Shown here: positions 55,327 through 64,000 of the stretch, in pieces
How the letters are laid out: each line of letters opens with the position of its first letter
Position numbering within the stretch: the stretch's first letter is position 1
From: Rhynchopus euleeides
Lineage: Eukaryota; Euglenozoa; Diplonemea; Diplonemida; Diplonemidae
Assembly (NCBI GenBank): GCA_963210315.1
Contig: OY723292.1
Span: 1,302,001 to 1,366,000 of the forward strand
Reading direction: 5' to 3'
Length of the DNA stretch: 64,000 nucleotides
Program-made: the position numbers and the translations under genes
Notes under the pieces: model-generated
Seen by the model: the letters and a program-made list of their open reading frames with translations, nothing else
Databases searched by the model: none
Told to the model about the DNA's origin: nothing

Positions 55327-56343
55327 ATGCCGGACCGGAACGCAACCGTGATCATCGACCAGGCGTGGATCGATGTTCCGACCCCGGTTGTTCCGGGAAA
55401 CGCAGCGGGGGTGGACGGCACCCCCGACTGCGTGTTTCCGGAGTGCGGGGCGCTGCACTCCGACGCGCACTCGTCTGTGTGTCGCATGTGTGGAAGGCGG
55501 ACGACGAAGAGCTGCCTGAAGGCCTACATGGAGGGCACGGGGGATCAGACGGTCGAGAAGATGACCGACCAGTGGATGGAGCCACACTGGGTCTGCCCCC
55601 TCTGCGCGCTGTATCTCCACAATGGTGAGGCAACATGGACCCTCAAGGAGGAGGACGAGGGCGACGCCGATGCCAACATGAGTGACGCTACGCCCAAGGT
55701 GAGGGACCTCTGGGAGTTGATGAGGGGTGTGGATAACCCAAACACCAAGGCAATTCTGGAGGAGGTCTTGGATGATATGCAGAGGAAGGAGCGGCAGGCG
55801 AAGCTGGAACGCGAGGGGCTGACCGGCACCCGCATCACGGTGGTGGAGCAATGGCGCCACCGGATGCAGTCGCCAGCGCTGCACGCAATGGCCATGAGGG
55901 CACTGCGTGATCGTTTCGGGAAGGGGGCGGACGATGCGGCTGCGGCAGCGACCGGGCCCCAGCACGAACTTCGGGTCGCGCTCTCCGTGTTGGACATCCT
56001 GATCCCCATCGTGTCGACGAAGCCTGAGGCAGTGCAAGCTGCCCACAACCTCCTGGTCCGCTTGGAGGGGCTGCGCCTCCGGGAGTGGTACGGGCTCGCG
56101 GCGCAGCTGCACTGGGAGCGGCGGCTGGAGGGCATGCCGGCAAGCGCGCTGACGGAGCAACTATTCAGGTCGCTCCAGAGCCAAGCCCAGAGCGAGGGCG
56201 AGAAGGAGAAGGCCAACAACAAGCGGCGCCGCACCGAGGGCGCGTGGGACGAGGAGGAAGAGAGGCCAGTGGTGCCGAAGGGAGGTAAGGGGGGAAAGGG
56301 ATCCAACAAGGGCTTCAACAAGGGATCCAAGTGGGGCAAGTGA
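55327..56343 (+). CDS. Gag-like protein with PHD-like zinc finger
   Basis: 338 residues; the ATG at 55327 follows an A/C-rich leader and lies outside A1, so it is preferred to the upstream in-frame codons. N-terminal Cys/His cluster: CVFPECGALH, VCRMCG, SC, then WVCPLC. This has the spacing of a PHD- or RING-like finger, including the aromatic before the last C-x2-C. A helical, capsid-like middle follows (residues about 150-270). The C-terminus is basic and Gly/Lys-rich (KGGKGGKGSNKGFNKGSKWG), suited to RNA binding. The stop lies just before the YR gene region. Packaging of element RNA is inferred from position. Confidence 0.8.
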   Translation: MPDRNATVIIDQAWIDVPTPVVPGNAAGVDGTPDCVFPECGALHSDAHSSVCRMCGRRTTKSCLKAYMEGTGDQTVEKMTDQWMEPHWVCPLCALYLHNGEATWTLKEEDEGDADANMSDATPKVRDLWELMRGVDNPNTKAILEEVLDDMQRKERQAKLEREGLTGTRITVVEQWRHRMQSPALHAMAMRALRDRFGKGADDAAAAATGPQHELRVALSVLDILIPIVSTKPEAVQAAHNLLVRLEGLRLREWYGLAAQLHWERRLEGMPASALTEQLFRSLQSQAQSEGEKEKANNKRRRTEGAWDEEEERPVVPKGGKGGKGSNKGFNKGSKWGK

Positions 56344-56427
56344 CAAGCCACACCTGCGCAGGGAGAGCCGGGGTTGTGCGGGCCGGCGACACCTCCCTCA
56401 GACACACCGCCACTGCACACACAGTCC

Positions 56428-57060
56428 ACACTTCAAGGGGAACCAGCGGTGCCACAAGCTCAAGGGGAGCAGAATTCACGCATGCCGTGGCGAGTAAAAG
56501 CGCAAACCACACAGCCCAGTGCTCAAGGGGAGCCAGCGGCGCATCAAGCTCAAGGGGAGCAGAATCCACGCACGCCGTGGCTAGTAAAAACGCAAATCAC
56601 ACAGCCCAGTGCTCAAGGGGAGCCAGCGGCGAAGCAAGCTCAAGGGGAGCAGAACCCACGCACGCCGTGGCTAGTAAAAACGCAAATCACACAGCCCAGT
56701 GCTCAAGGGGAGCCAGCGGTGCATCAAGCTCAAGGGGAGCAGAACCCACGCACGCCGTGGCTAGTAAAAACCAAAATTACACAGCCCAGTGCTCAAGGGG
56801 AGCAGAATCCACGCACGCCGTGGCTAGTAAAAACGCAAATCACACAGCCCAGTGCTCAAGGGGAGCCAGCGGCGAAGCAAGCTCAAGGGGAGCAGAATCC
56901 ACGCACGCCGTGGCTAGTAAAAACGCAAAACACACAGCCCAGTGCTCAGGGGGAGCCAGCGGTGCATCAAGCTCAGGGGGAGCAGAATCCACGCACACCG
57001 TGGTTAGTAAGAATACAGCCCAGTGCTCAGGGGGAGCAAATGGCGCAGCAAGATCACGGG
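56428..57060 (+). repeat. 90-bp tandem repeat inside two overlapping ORFs
   Basis: About eight units of 90 bp (AGTGCTCAAGGGGAGCCAGC...CACACAGCCC), some shortened by 27 or 9 bp. All lengths are multiples of three. It is translated as QGEQNPRTPWLVKTQITQPS-type repeats in the YR frame and as SRGAESTHAVASKNANHTAQ-type repeats in the RT frame. Confidence 0.95.
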
Positions 57061-58134
57061 ATGACGCCACACAGGCCGTGGCCGGTCACCAACACTGCTC
57101 GGGGAGAGCAGGCGACAGAGCGGGCCAGCCCAGCAGTGCAGCAGACGGGATCCCAGGGGCGGGACCCGACAGCGGACGGCCACACCATCGAGTCGGGGCT
57201 GCAGCGGTGGCTGCGCAGGGGGCCAGCAACTCGAGGACGCCCGCGGATGTCAGAGACAACAACCCTCCCGGACGGGACGAGGGGGGAAGTCGTGTCTGCA
57301 GCCAACGCCGTTCTGGACCGGGCACTCGCGAACTCCACATGGGACAACATCGCGTCGTGCTACCGGCGGTTCCAGGAGTTCCGTCAGGCCTGGGAGGCCG
57401 CCGAGGGACCCATCGACACGGGGACGGCGATCATCTTGTGGGTCTCCAAGAAGATGTCTGTCGACAACGTGCTGCCATCCTCGGGGCTGGCCTACAGCTA
57501 CGCCGTGTCGTCCGCGCACCGCCACATGCTGGAGGACACGGTACACTCGCACAAGCTCGACGCGTTCAGACGGGGACTGAGGCGCATGGGGGCGGAGGTG
57601 CCCCGGACACAGGCGGTGCCGGCGACGAAGGCAGAAGTGGAGCAGGCGATGCGGGACGAGCGGGACCCCGAGGTGCGACTGGCACTGGGGCTGATGTGGC
57701 ACGGGGCCGCAAGGTGCTCGGACGTGAAGAGTATTGCAACCCGAGAGGTGCGGGTGAAGAACGACGGGGTGGTATCGATAACCTGGAGGGGCACCAAGAA
57801 CGACCCATTCGCGAAGGGACAGACAACAGGGGTGTGTTTGCCTACGCAGCTGAACGGTGTGCTGGGGAAGACGATGCGGAAGAACCGGGACGGCGGCCTG
57901 GTTCAAGGCGTGTCGTACAGCAAGGTGTCCCGGGCGGTAAAACGGGTGAACCCCGCGCTGACGCCACACAGTCTACGCAGGGGGGCAGTGCACCACCTGA
58001 TTCACAAGGGGCTCGAGTTGCGAGCGGTGCAGAAGCTGACCCGCCACCGGACGACAGAGGGGCTGCTGCAGTACGCCCCACTGGCCGCGACTCGTCTCGT
58101 GGAGGAGACCGCGACTACATCACGCCAGCTCTAG
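56482..58134 (+). CDS. Tyrosine recombinase (integrase) of the retrotransposon
   Basis: 550 residues from the first ATG (56482). The N-terminal third is the 30-residue repeat region. The core follows: a SAM-like N-terminal fold (SAANAVLDRALANSTWDNIA ... YSYAVSSAHRHM), then the catalytic domain. Visible active-site residues: Arg411 (MWHGAARCSDV), Lys439 (WRGTKNDP), His496-x-x-Arg499 (TPHSLRRG), His522 (LTRHRTT) and the nucleophile Tyr531 (GLLQYAP). All are intact, so strand transfer should be possible. The enzyme would insert a circular cDNA. It overlaps the RT frame along its whole length. Confidence 0.92.
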   Translation: MPWRVKAQTTQPSAQGEPAAHQAQGEQNPRTPWLVKTQITQPSAQGEPAAKQAQGEQNPRTPWLVKTQITQPSAQGEPAVHQAQGEQNPRTPWLVKTKITQPSAQGEQNPRTPWLVKTQITQPSAQGEPAAKQAQGEQNPRTPWLVKTQNTQPSAQGEPAVHQAQGEQNPRTPWLVRIQPSAQGEQMAQQDHGMTPHRPWPVTNTARGEQATERASPAVQQTGSQGRDPTADGHTIESGLQRWLRRGPATRGRPRMSETTTLPDGTRGEVVSAANAVLDRALANSTWDNIASCYRRFQEFRQAWEAAEGPIDTGTAIILWVSKKMSVDNVLPSSGLAYSYAVSSAHRHMLEDTVHSHKLDAFRRGLRRMGAEVPRTQAVPATKAEVEQAMRDERDPEVRLALGLMWHGAARCSDVKSIATREVRVKNDGVVSITWRGTKNDPFAKGQTTGVCLPTQLNGVLGKTMRKNRDGGLVQGVSYSKVSRAVKRVNPALTPHSLRRGAVHHLIHKGLELRAVQKLTRHRTTEGLLQYAPLAATRLVEETATTSRQL

Positions 58135-59840
58135 CGGCGGGGCGCATCCCCAGGGCTCTTGGGGCGTTCCCGTCGTGCGCCGCCCACCTCGCCAAGCCGA
58201 GCAACTTCGAGGGTATCCTGAGGATGTGTGCCTACGCATACGACCCCGAGGGCGAGGGGGACGAGGCGTGCAGTGCTGGGCTGGACATCGGGTACGGCGG
58301 GGACTTCTCCGTGGAGGTGGAGGGAGCGCAGGTGCGACCGGAAGCCGAACGTGAGGGGGGGGTGCTGGCACCCATATCATCCAACAGGATGGCCCTCGAC
58401 GCGGTCCGCAGCCTGGACCTCCACGGGGAGCTTGAAGATGTGCTGGACGTCATCACGTCACTCGACGCCTTCGAGAGCCTGCTGACGAAGCCGACAGGCG
58501 GCAGGATGGCGAGGGGCACCTCGCGGCACATGCGGCAGCACGCGGACAAGCTGCTCGAATGGGAGGTGGTGGAGCCGATGCAGGGGGACCCCCAGATGAC
58601 GATGCCGGCTTTCACAGTGGCAAAAAAGGCAGGGGATCTCCGGCTGGTGGTCGATGCACGAAAGCTGAACGCCGCGATGAGGCGCCCCCCTGAGATGCGG
58701 CTCCCGCGCATCAGGGACGTGATCGACGCAGTGCTGGACGCAGATGCAGCCGTGATCGCGGATGGAGTATCATTTTTTTACCAGATACCCCTCGCGAAAC
58801 CGATCCGGAAGTACTTCGGCATGCGCCTGGGAGATGGCAGAGGCGGCACACTCGACGTGTGGCTGAAGGTGCTGTGCATGGGGTGGTCGTGGAGCCCATC
58901 GATAGCGCAGCGCATCTCGAGGGTTCTCGCAGGGCCGGGGAACGTCGCATGGGTGGACAACTACATCATCCTCGGGGGCAGCGAGGAGGAGGCGGCGAGG
59001 AGATACACCGAGTTCAAGCAGAGGTGTGCCTACGCGAGAGTCGAGCTGCACGAGGAGGCCGAGGGGCAACCCCAGAGACTGTTTGCGGCCTTCGGGCTGG
59101 AGTTCGACCTGCGGGGGCCGACGAAGAGGTTCCGCTCCTCGCAGAAATGGGTGGCGCAGCTGCTGGAGGCGGTGCATGTGCAGAACGTGCTGTCCGGGGA
59201 GGCAACACCCCGGGCATTCTTCAAGGTGACGGGGGCCATCGTGTGGTGGACGTACACACGAAGCCGTCATCTGTGCTACTCGCCAAACCTCATCGGGGCC
59301 ATACGCAGCATCGCGCGACATGTATCAACGAATAACAACGCGTGGGACGAGCCCACCAGGATGCAGCCGAGTGCGGTCTGGGATGCGCGCGTATGTCTGC
59401 AGGCGATCGCGGAGAACCGGTGGGTGGACCGGGAGGCTCCATACGACGAGGAGTGCACAGTGTGGACAGACGCGTCATCACGCGCGTGGGCGGCGTTTGC
59501 GGAGACCGGCGAGGTGGCGCAGGGGGCCTTCGGGGCCGGCGAAGCGTCAGCACACATTTACATCAAGGAGATGTGGGCCGCTGCACTGGGGGTGCGGTTG
59601 GCCTCCCGGCTGGGGCGCCGGCGGTGCAAGCTACGACTGAAGGTCGACAACCTCCCGGTCGTGCGGAGCATCCTGAAGGGGCACTCTGGCAATTACGTCG
59701 CCAATAGGTGCCTGCAGGTGCTCTTCGACGTCGCTGCAGCGGCGCAACTGCAGGTGTTGCCCGAGTGGGTGCCGACCCACGAGCAGAAGGCCGATCCCTT
59801 CACGAGGGGTGCGCGGGGCGAGGTCGTCATCGATCTGTAA
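57339..59840 (+). CDS. Reverse transcriptase - RNase H of the retrotransposon
   Basis: The frame is open from 56331 to 59840; 57339 is its first ATG and 58224 the next, so the real start (or a frameshift from Gag or YR) is undecided. Recognisable protein begins about 58140. RT blocks: LRLVVDARKLNAAM; block A VIADGVSFFYQIPL; block B MGWSWSPSIAQRIS; block C AWVDNYIILG, where the usual second Asp of the D-D pair is Asn. RNase H residues: VWTDAS (Asp), IYIKEMWAA (Glu), LRLKVDNLPVV (Asp) and THEQKADPFTR (Asp). Motifs such as VDN..V..ILKGHSGN are typical of DIRS-group RNase H. No methyltransferase domain follows. Confidence 0.88.
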   Translation: MGQHRVVLPAVPGVPSGLGGRRGTHRHGDGDHLVGLQEDVCRQRAAILGAGLQLRRVVRAPPHAGGHGTLAQARRVQTGTEAHGGGGAPDTGGAGDEGRSGAGDAGRAGPRGATGTGADVARGRKVLGREEYCNPRGAGEERRGGIDNLEGHQERPIREGTDNRGVFAYAAERCAGEDDAEEPGRRPGSRRVVQQGVPGGKTGEPRADATQSTQGGSAPPDSQGARVASGAEADPPPDDRGAAAVRPTGRDSSRGGDRDYITPALAAGRIPRALGAFPSCAAHLAKPSNFEGILRMCAYAYDPEGEGDEACSAGLDIGYGGDFSVEVEGAQVRPEAEREGGVLAPISSNRMALDAVRSLDLHGELEDVLDVITSLDAFESLLTKPTGGRMARGTSRHMRQHADKLLEWEVVEPMQGDPQMTMPAFTVAKKAGDLRLVVDARKLNAAMRRPPEMRLPRIRDVIDAVLDADAAVIADGVSFFYQIPLAKPIRKYFGMRLGDGRGGTLDVWLKVLCMGWSWSPSIAQRISRVLAGPGNVAWVDNYIILGGSEEEAARRYTEFKQRCAYARVELHEEAEGQPQRLFAAFGLEFDLRGPTKRFRSSQKWVAQLLEAVHVQNVLSGEATPRAFFKVTGAIVWWTYTRSRHLCYSPNLIGAIRSIARHVSTNNNAWDEPTRMQPSAVWDARVCLQAIAENRWVDREAPYDEECTVWTDASSRAWAAFAETGEVAQGAFGAGEASAHIYIKEMWAAALGVRLASRLGRRRCKLRLKVDNLPVVRSILKGHSGNYVANRCLQVLFDVAAAAQLQVLPEWVPTHEQKADPFTRGARGEVVIDL

Positions 59841-59934
59841 AGGGACCAGACGGAGCTGTGTGCCATGCTGGCGGCACGGTGCCATCTTAGCTGATGAGCG
59901 GAGCTCCTCAGTCCCTAGGGGTCCTAGGGGGTTG
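59841..59934. other. Non-coding gap between RNase H and repeat B1
   Basis: Contains CCCTAGGGGTCCTAGGGGG, a short palindromic run, just before B1. Confidence 0.6.
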
Positions 59935-60012
59935 GGTGTGTGCGTTTCACCACAACCTCTCCCCTCCCCATTCCCCCGTGTTGAGTGACATGTGTCGATA
60001 GTGTTCCATTTT
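59935..60012 (+). repeat. Split direct repeat B1
   Basis: 78 bp, identical to 60126-60203 (B2); begins GGTGTGTGCGTTTCACC and ends GTGTTCCATTTT. Confidence 0.95.
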
Positions 60013-60147
60013 GTAGCCTCATGCAATGAAGGAGGAAATGGAACACGGAGAAAGCAGGTCATTCGAGTTTACGGCACGCGTAGTGCCGTAATTGCAGAGC
60101 CACATCTCACCTCATCACAGGTCGAGGTGTGTGCGTTTCACCACAAC
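60013..60147 (+). repeat. Split direct repeat A2
   Basis: Identical to A1 (offset 4,855). Its last 22 bases are shared with the start of B2. The hairpin is at 60069-60091. Confidence 0.95.
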
Positions 60148-60203
60148 CTCTCCCCTCCCCATTCCCCCGTGTTGAGTGACATGTGTCGATAGTGTTCCAT
60201 TTT
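60126..60203 (+). repeat. Split direct repeat B2, right end of the retrotransposon
   Basis: Identical to B1; the element ends at TTTT before CCGGGTCACC. Confidence 0.93.
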
Positions 60204-60600
60204 CCGGGTCACCACAATTTGAAGTGCCGGGCAGGCAGTGCCGACAATGTTCTTTCGCCGGCAACTGCATTTTTTCCCGGAAAAATGTGTGTTCTTTGCG
60301 AGAATACGACGCGTTGAGTTCGGAACAGTTCACCATAAAAAAAAATCTTGAAAAAGTCGTAGTAGAAGGCACTTTGCCCAGGTAATAACCCAAAGTGCCC
60401 AGATCCCAAAAAAATCCCGATTTCCGGAAATTTCCGTTTTTTTCCAAGTTTCGCACTCGCAACAAACATTTGCCCTTTGGCGTGCCCATTTTTGTCTCCG
60501 GCGTTCGTGGAAAGAACTGCGACATCCGAGTTCACCATAAAAAAAATTGGGCAAAAATTCCGAGTAGAAAGTGCCTGAGTGCCAGTGGCCAAAAAAATCT

Positions 60601-60632
60601 GAGTTATCTACACATATATGTGTAGATAACTC
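60601..60632. repeat. 32-bp perfect palindrome
   Basis: GAGTTATCTACACATA followed by its exact complement; directly inside the right end of piggyBac-like element 2. Confidence 0.95.
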
Positions 60633-61210
60633 CTAAAGGGTTAATCGTTTGGGTCGCAACAGTGAAGAAGAAATCCAACCCGAGGCCTCCCCACTCTCTC
60701 AGACCCGAGAAAGTGCCATCGGGTAGATCGTGACTCACAATGCACAACGTGATTTGAAATTTGCCACCGCTCCCCCACCCACCCCACCCCCAAGCCCCGC
60801 TCTCACATCTAAGGCAAAGCCTGTTCTCTGGATTTCCCAATGCAGAGCCGAGTTGGGAACCACAACAGGCAGGCTGCAAAGCCCCAGCCTCTGTAGGCTG
60901 GCGCTCCACCCCCGCCTTTAGCGCTCTCTCTCTCTCTCACCCGCATGTTTCCCAATCGTTTGCAACCCTGTGTTGCGCCGTCTTCTGTGTTTGAACCCCC
61001 CCCACTTCGCCGCGTGCCCCTTCCCGCCCTCCTCCCGAAATAACCTATTCTAGGGCGCCGATTTCCGGTGACTCATGCATCCTTCCGATGCTTCTTCCTC
61101 CCACATGTCGGTTCCGGGCTGTGCTGTGGTGTTGCAGTTTGTCCAGCCCCCTGTTCATTCCTTTTCTCGAAATCGCCGTAAAAATTCAGCAGTAGAAAGG
61201 CCCCTCCCCC

Positions 61211-61299
61211 GTGCGCTCAACAAAAAGTAGCCCGGAACTGTTCTCCCGCAGTTGCCAGACAGGGCGTCTACGATAAAGCGAAAGGAGTACGATTTCCCC
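61211..61299. repeat. Dispersed repeat R1, copy d (3' part)
   Basis: GTGCGCTCAACAAAAAGTAG, GGAACTGTTCTCCCGCAGTT and GCGAAAGGAGTACGATTT match copy a closely. Confidence 0.8.
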
Positions 61300-62599
61300 A
61301 CTCCTCCCATCCACACGGCACAGTTGTTTTTATTCGAATAATTCGCAACAATAAGGTCAACTTGTGTCTGTCGGATGACCCTACCCGACCCTGTCCCGCC
61401 CTTCTCCTTCCTCTCTCCCCCCCTCTCTCTCTCTCTCGCTCGCTCTTTCGCACCCCACACATGTTGTCACCGAATTCTAAAGAGAGACGAGAAGGTCGAG
61501 GACATCACCGGAGGGCATCTTGCAATTAGCGCATGCATCATGATATGATGCGTGGCAATATGTATGGCGGTGTCGGACTCGGAGTGATAATGACGCTTCC
61601 GTTTCTGTCTAGCTGGGCACGTGTTCCGCATGTGCTCCAACGCCCGCATCAAGGCAGGCTTTAGGCGGTGGAAGCGTCAACGTGTGGTGTGAGGATTTCT
61701 CTTCATCCGGCATTTGGCGCCACAAAAAAAATCTTGACACACAGTTTTTCCTGCATTTGTGTGGCCGGGAGTAAAACTTTCAAAATACAAGCCCCAAACA
61801 CACACCCCCCTTTAAAAAATCCTTCAAAATCCTTCAAAAAAACCCCCCCAACACAACAGGGCGCACTACTCGCTCTGGCGTTGAACAAACCCTCCCCCCT
61901 GGAGGGTTAACGTCGCGCCATTTCTGAGGTTATGATTCTTTTCCCGCGCTTGGGGGTACCGTCTGCCCCTGTTTACCCGTTTATCCCTCCCCACACACCC
62001 ATCCCGCCCCTGCGCTGCCATTATTAGGTTACTTCAGGGGTGGTTCTTCGCAACCCACAGGGGGGATGGAAATTTAGCCATTCTTCGTCATAGACAGTTG
62101 TCCTCATACCTTCGGCACTGTTCTCCTACAAGAAGTAGGAGGAAAAACCGCACCAGAAAACAAAACAAAAAGCCACCCCCCCACCTCCGATTCGGTGACC
62201 CCAATCGAAAACGCCTTCCCTTTTTTTTTTACATCTTCTTCCATCCCACACACGCCCCCCACCCCTCGTTTCCACATCCCACACCATATCCACCCGCGCT
62301 GCCTCGATCCTCTCCCTGGGGGGGGGGGGGGTCGGGTCTGGGCCTTCCTTCCTTCCTTCCTTCATTCCTTCCTTCCCTCGCTGGGATATCAGCTGGGTTG
62401 AGGTTGCCCTTTGCGCATGTGGAGTACAGTGGAGATTTTGCATGTGGCGGGGCATGTGGAGTACAGTGGAGATTTTAGTTGGAGCCCAGGTGGAAAGGTA
62501 AAGAACCCTTTTGCACCCTACTACCACTCTCCTCTCCACCCACCCACCCCCCACCATCTTACATTACACGGCACAAAACAAACTACAGTGCAACTGGAA

Positions 62600-62657
62600 G
62601 CTCTGCTGAGCTGGCGTCACTGATCCAAACAACAAGATTCGTATCTGGCGCGAATTT

Positions 62658-62692
<35 letters not shown>

Positions 62693-62815
62693 GCTTGACA
62701 ACGTGCCGCTGGCGTGCTGCCCCCCTGAAGCCCCAGCCCACGCAAGCGTCACGTCCCACACTCTCTCGCGTATGATTTTGGTGTGAATATCCTCGTAACG
62801 ACAGTACCCCGCACA
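62600..62815. repeat. CT-microsatellite-bearing dispersed repeat, copy b
   Basis: A (CT)n of about 30 bp at 62658-62690 with flanks related to copy a (TTTAGCTCTC before; TATGATTTTGGTGTGAATATCC after, displaced by about 80 bp). Confidence 0.6.
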
Positions 62816-63260
62816 CCAGCTCCCTCTCTCTCCCCCTCTCTTATTCTACAGCAGTTATCCACGTCTCCCGCACCCCTTTCTCCTTTTATGATTCGATTCA
62901 CGATTCAAAAAAAAAAGAATCTTCAAAATTGCTCGGTGCGGGGTGTGGGGGCAATGCCTCCTGCAAGGCACATTGACCCGTCCAGCCGCATGTGTGCAGG
63001 TGGGTGGGGCGGGCTGCTCCCTCATCCCCTCATTCCGTCCTTTCCAAGAAACATAGGCCTTCGTGAAAACGACGGCAGAGGGTCCCTGGGATATGATCTG
63101 ACATCTGCAGCCCAGTATGGCATATTTCGCTATTGCATGATTGCATGCCCAAGCCAAAGCGCTGAACTGTATGAACTGTACGTGTGTGTGTGGTCACGTT
63201 TTGTGTGGGGAGATCCTGCGTGGATCATAGCCCACCTGTGTGTGTGTGTGTGTGTATGAC

Positions 63261-63445
63261 ATTTTTGAGCACATTTATGATGCGTAAAAGTGTAGGAGTG
63301 CTTCCGACGATCCCGTTCCTTTTCTGTGTGTCTAGCTATCTCGTGTTCACATGTGCTCCACACCCACATCAAAGCAGCAGGCTCTAGGGTGGTGGAAGCG
63401 TCAATGCATCATTAAGGAAGAAGGAAGCACGGTTGCTACGCTTTT
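63261..63445. repeat. Dispersed repeat R2, copy b
   Basis: Near-identical to 45711-45900; ends GGAAGCACGGTTGCTACGCTTTT. Confidence 0.8.
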
Positions 63446-64000
63446 GGAACACATCAAGACCAGGTGATTCACCTGTGCCCACCCTCCCCTGCAAGCGTCA
63501 TAGGGGAAACTGGGGCACGTAGTCATTCGAACTTTCGAATTCAAAGCACTTTTCCGACAACACGGGGTGGATGCCAATAAATGGCCACACCACATCGATG
63601 CAAGTTGTGCGCCGCGCGGTGCTCCGCCCGGGAGTGGCGACCACCACCACCACCGCAGCAAATGAGTATCTTTCAAAATCGTTTGTTATCCCTTCGTCCG
63701 CTATTGTATTGCCAAAAAAAATACAACTGCCTTGTTGCTTTCCTCCACGACACGCTCATCCGCCACTGGTTCATGTTGTATTTTTCACTCGAAACCTTTC
63801 GACGTCCGCCCGCCGCTGCTGGCCTGTCACATGCACAGCCCGAGCAAATATGGCAAAGGATACAACTCCGGAAACCTGGACATCATCCTGCCTCTTTGCA
63901 GCCAGCACCCCCCTCTCCAGTTCTTGTACCGCGCCACAGTATTTTTTTGCCACCCGCCCCTGGCAATCTGCGCGGGCTGAATAAGACACGACACCGTCTT

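Larger units (their letters stand above)
55158..60203 (+). mobile_element. Complete tyrosine-recombinase retrotransposon with split direct repeats
   Basis: Layout: A1 (55158-55292), Gag, YR, RT-RNase H, B1 (59935-60012), A2 (60013-60147), B2 (60126-60203). A1 and A2 are identical over 135 bp; B1 and B2 are identical over 78 bp. This A1-ORFs-B1A2B2 plan is the split-direct-repeat structure of Ngaro/PAT/Kangaroo/VIPER-like elements, which integrate by recombination of a circle without target duplication. Gene order Gag-YR-RT resembles trypanosomatid VIPER and the overlapping ORFs of DIRS-1 (from memory). Both B copies end in TTTT and A1 is preceded by a T run, the probable crossover. All three ORFs are intact. 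Confidence 0.92.
54456..60640. mobile_element. piggyBac-like element 2, interrupted by the retrotransposon
   Basis: Right end CTAAAGGG|TTAA (60641-60644). Left end GTAA|CCCTTTAG, one mismatch to TTAA. The shared inverted end is only about 8-9 bp. The parts outside the retrotransposon (54456-55157 and 60204-60640) have the same A/T-homopolymer style (repeated CGAAAATTT, CCATAAAAAAAA). A perfect 32-bp palindrome touches the right end, as in piggyBac-like element 1. No ORF accepted. Confidence 0.5.
60645..64000. other. Repeat-bearing stretch, no supported gene
   Basis: Holds R1 copy d (61211-61299), a degraded R2 relative (about 61545-61690), the second CT-bearing repeat (62600-62815), R2 copy b (63261-63445), a tandem ATGTGGAGTACAGTGGAGATTTT pair (62418 and 62455), and poly(C)/poly(G) tracts. 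No ORF shows a domain. Confidence 0.5.

Noticed and set aside
55252..56429. Minus-strand frames of about 300 residues opposite gag
   Set aside because: Antisense of a GC-rich ORF; gag has a zinc-finger pattern and a proper leader.

Overview
This window is nuclear DNA from a GC-rich unicellular eukaryote that I cannot name. It has short GT-AG introns, no operon features, and eukaryotic protein families (WW, FYVE, B-box plus WD40, PPR, berberine-bridge-like oxidase, Na/Ca-exchanger-like). The non-coding DNA is full of poly(C)/poly(G) runs. All host genes I can support lie on the + strand, and several ATGs sit a short way downstream of a CAG acceptor-like site. That would fit directional gene clusters with trans-splicing (euglenozoan-like), but it is equally compatible with ordinary 5'-UTR introns, and no spliced-leader gene is visible.

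Left part (1-32.4 kb, gene-bearing): the 3' end of a two-helix membrane protein resembling the C-terminus of a K-dependent Na/Ca exchanger; four near-identical cold-shock-domain genes, each with one 65-nt intron; a five-exon gene of about 1,219 residues with WW-like modules followed by long coiled coil; two tandem copies of a B-box/coiled-coil/WD40 gene inside a 2,226-bp duplication; a secreted flavoprotein oxidase of the BBE type; a decayed WD40 paralogue sitting behind a duplicated 5' end of the oxidase gene; a PPR-like gene; a third intact B-box/WD40 gene; and a small FYVE-finger protein with an N-myristoylation-type start.

Right part (32.4-64 kb, mobile-element nest): piggyBac-like elements with TTAA-type ends and perfect palindromes just inside one end; a hAT-like element with a perfect 8-bp target duplication; three copies of a C/G-rich TA-flanked MITE; three copies of a 650-bp Tc1-type MITE and a 786-bp TA-flanked MITE; and three larger elements whose ends carry arrays of a short motif in both orientations (CATGTA, TCGACAG or ATACGTAT type). 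These are nested up to three levels deep. A pogo/psq-type fragment element carries a 51-nt hairpin. The best-preserved element is a complete tyrosine-recombinase retrotransposon (55158-60203) with identical split direct repeats (A1 - ORFs - B1 A2 B2), a zinc-finger Gag, a YR integrase with all catalytic residues, and RT-RNase H. The RT frame stays open through the whole YR gene, including a 90-bp tandem repeat. It lies inside a second piggyBac-like element.

The main novelty candidates are this retrotransposon and the palindromic-array elements.
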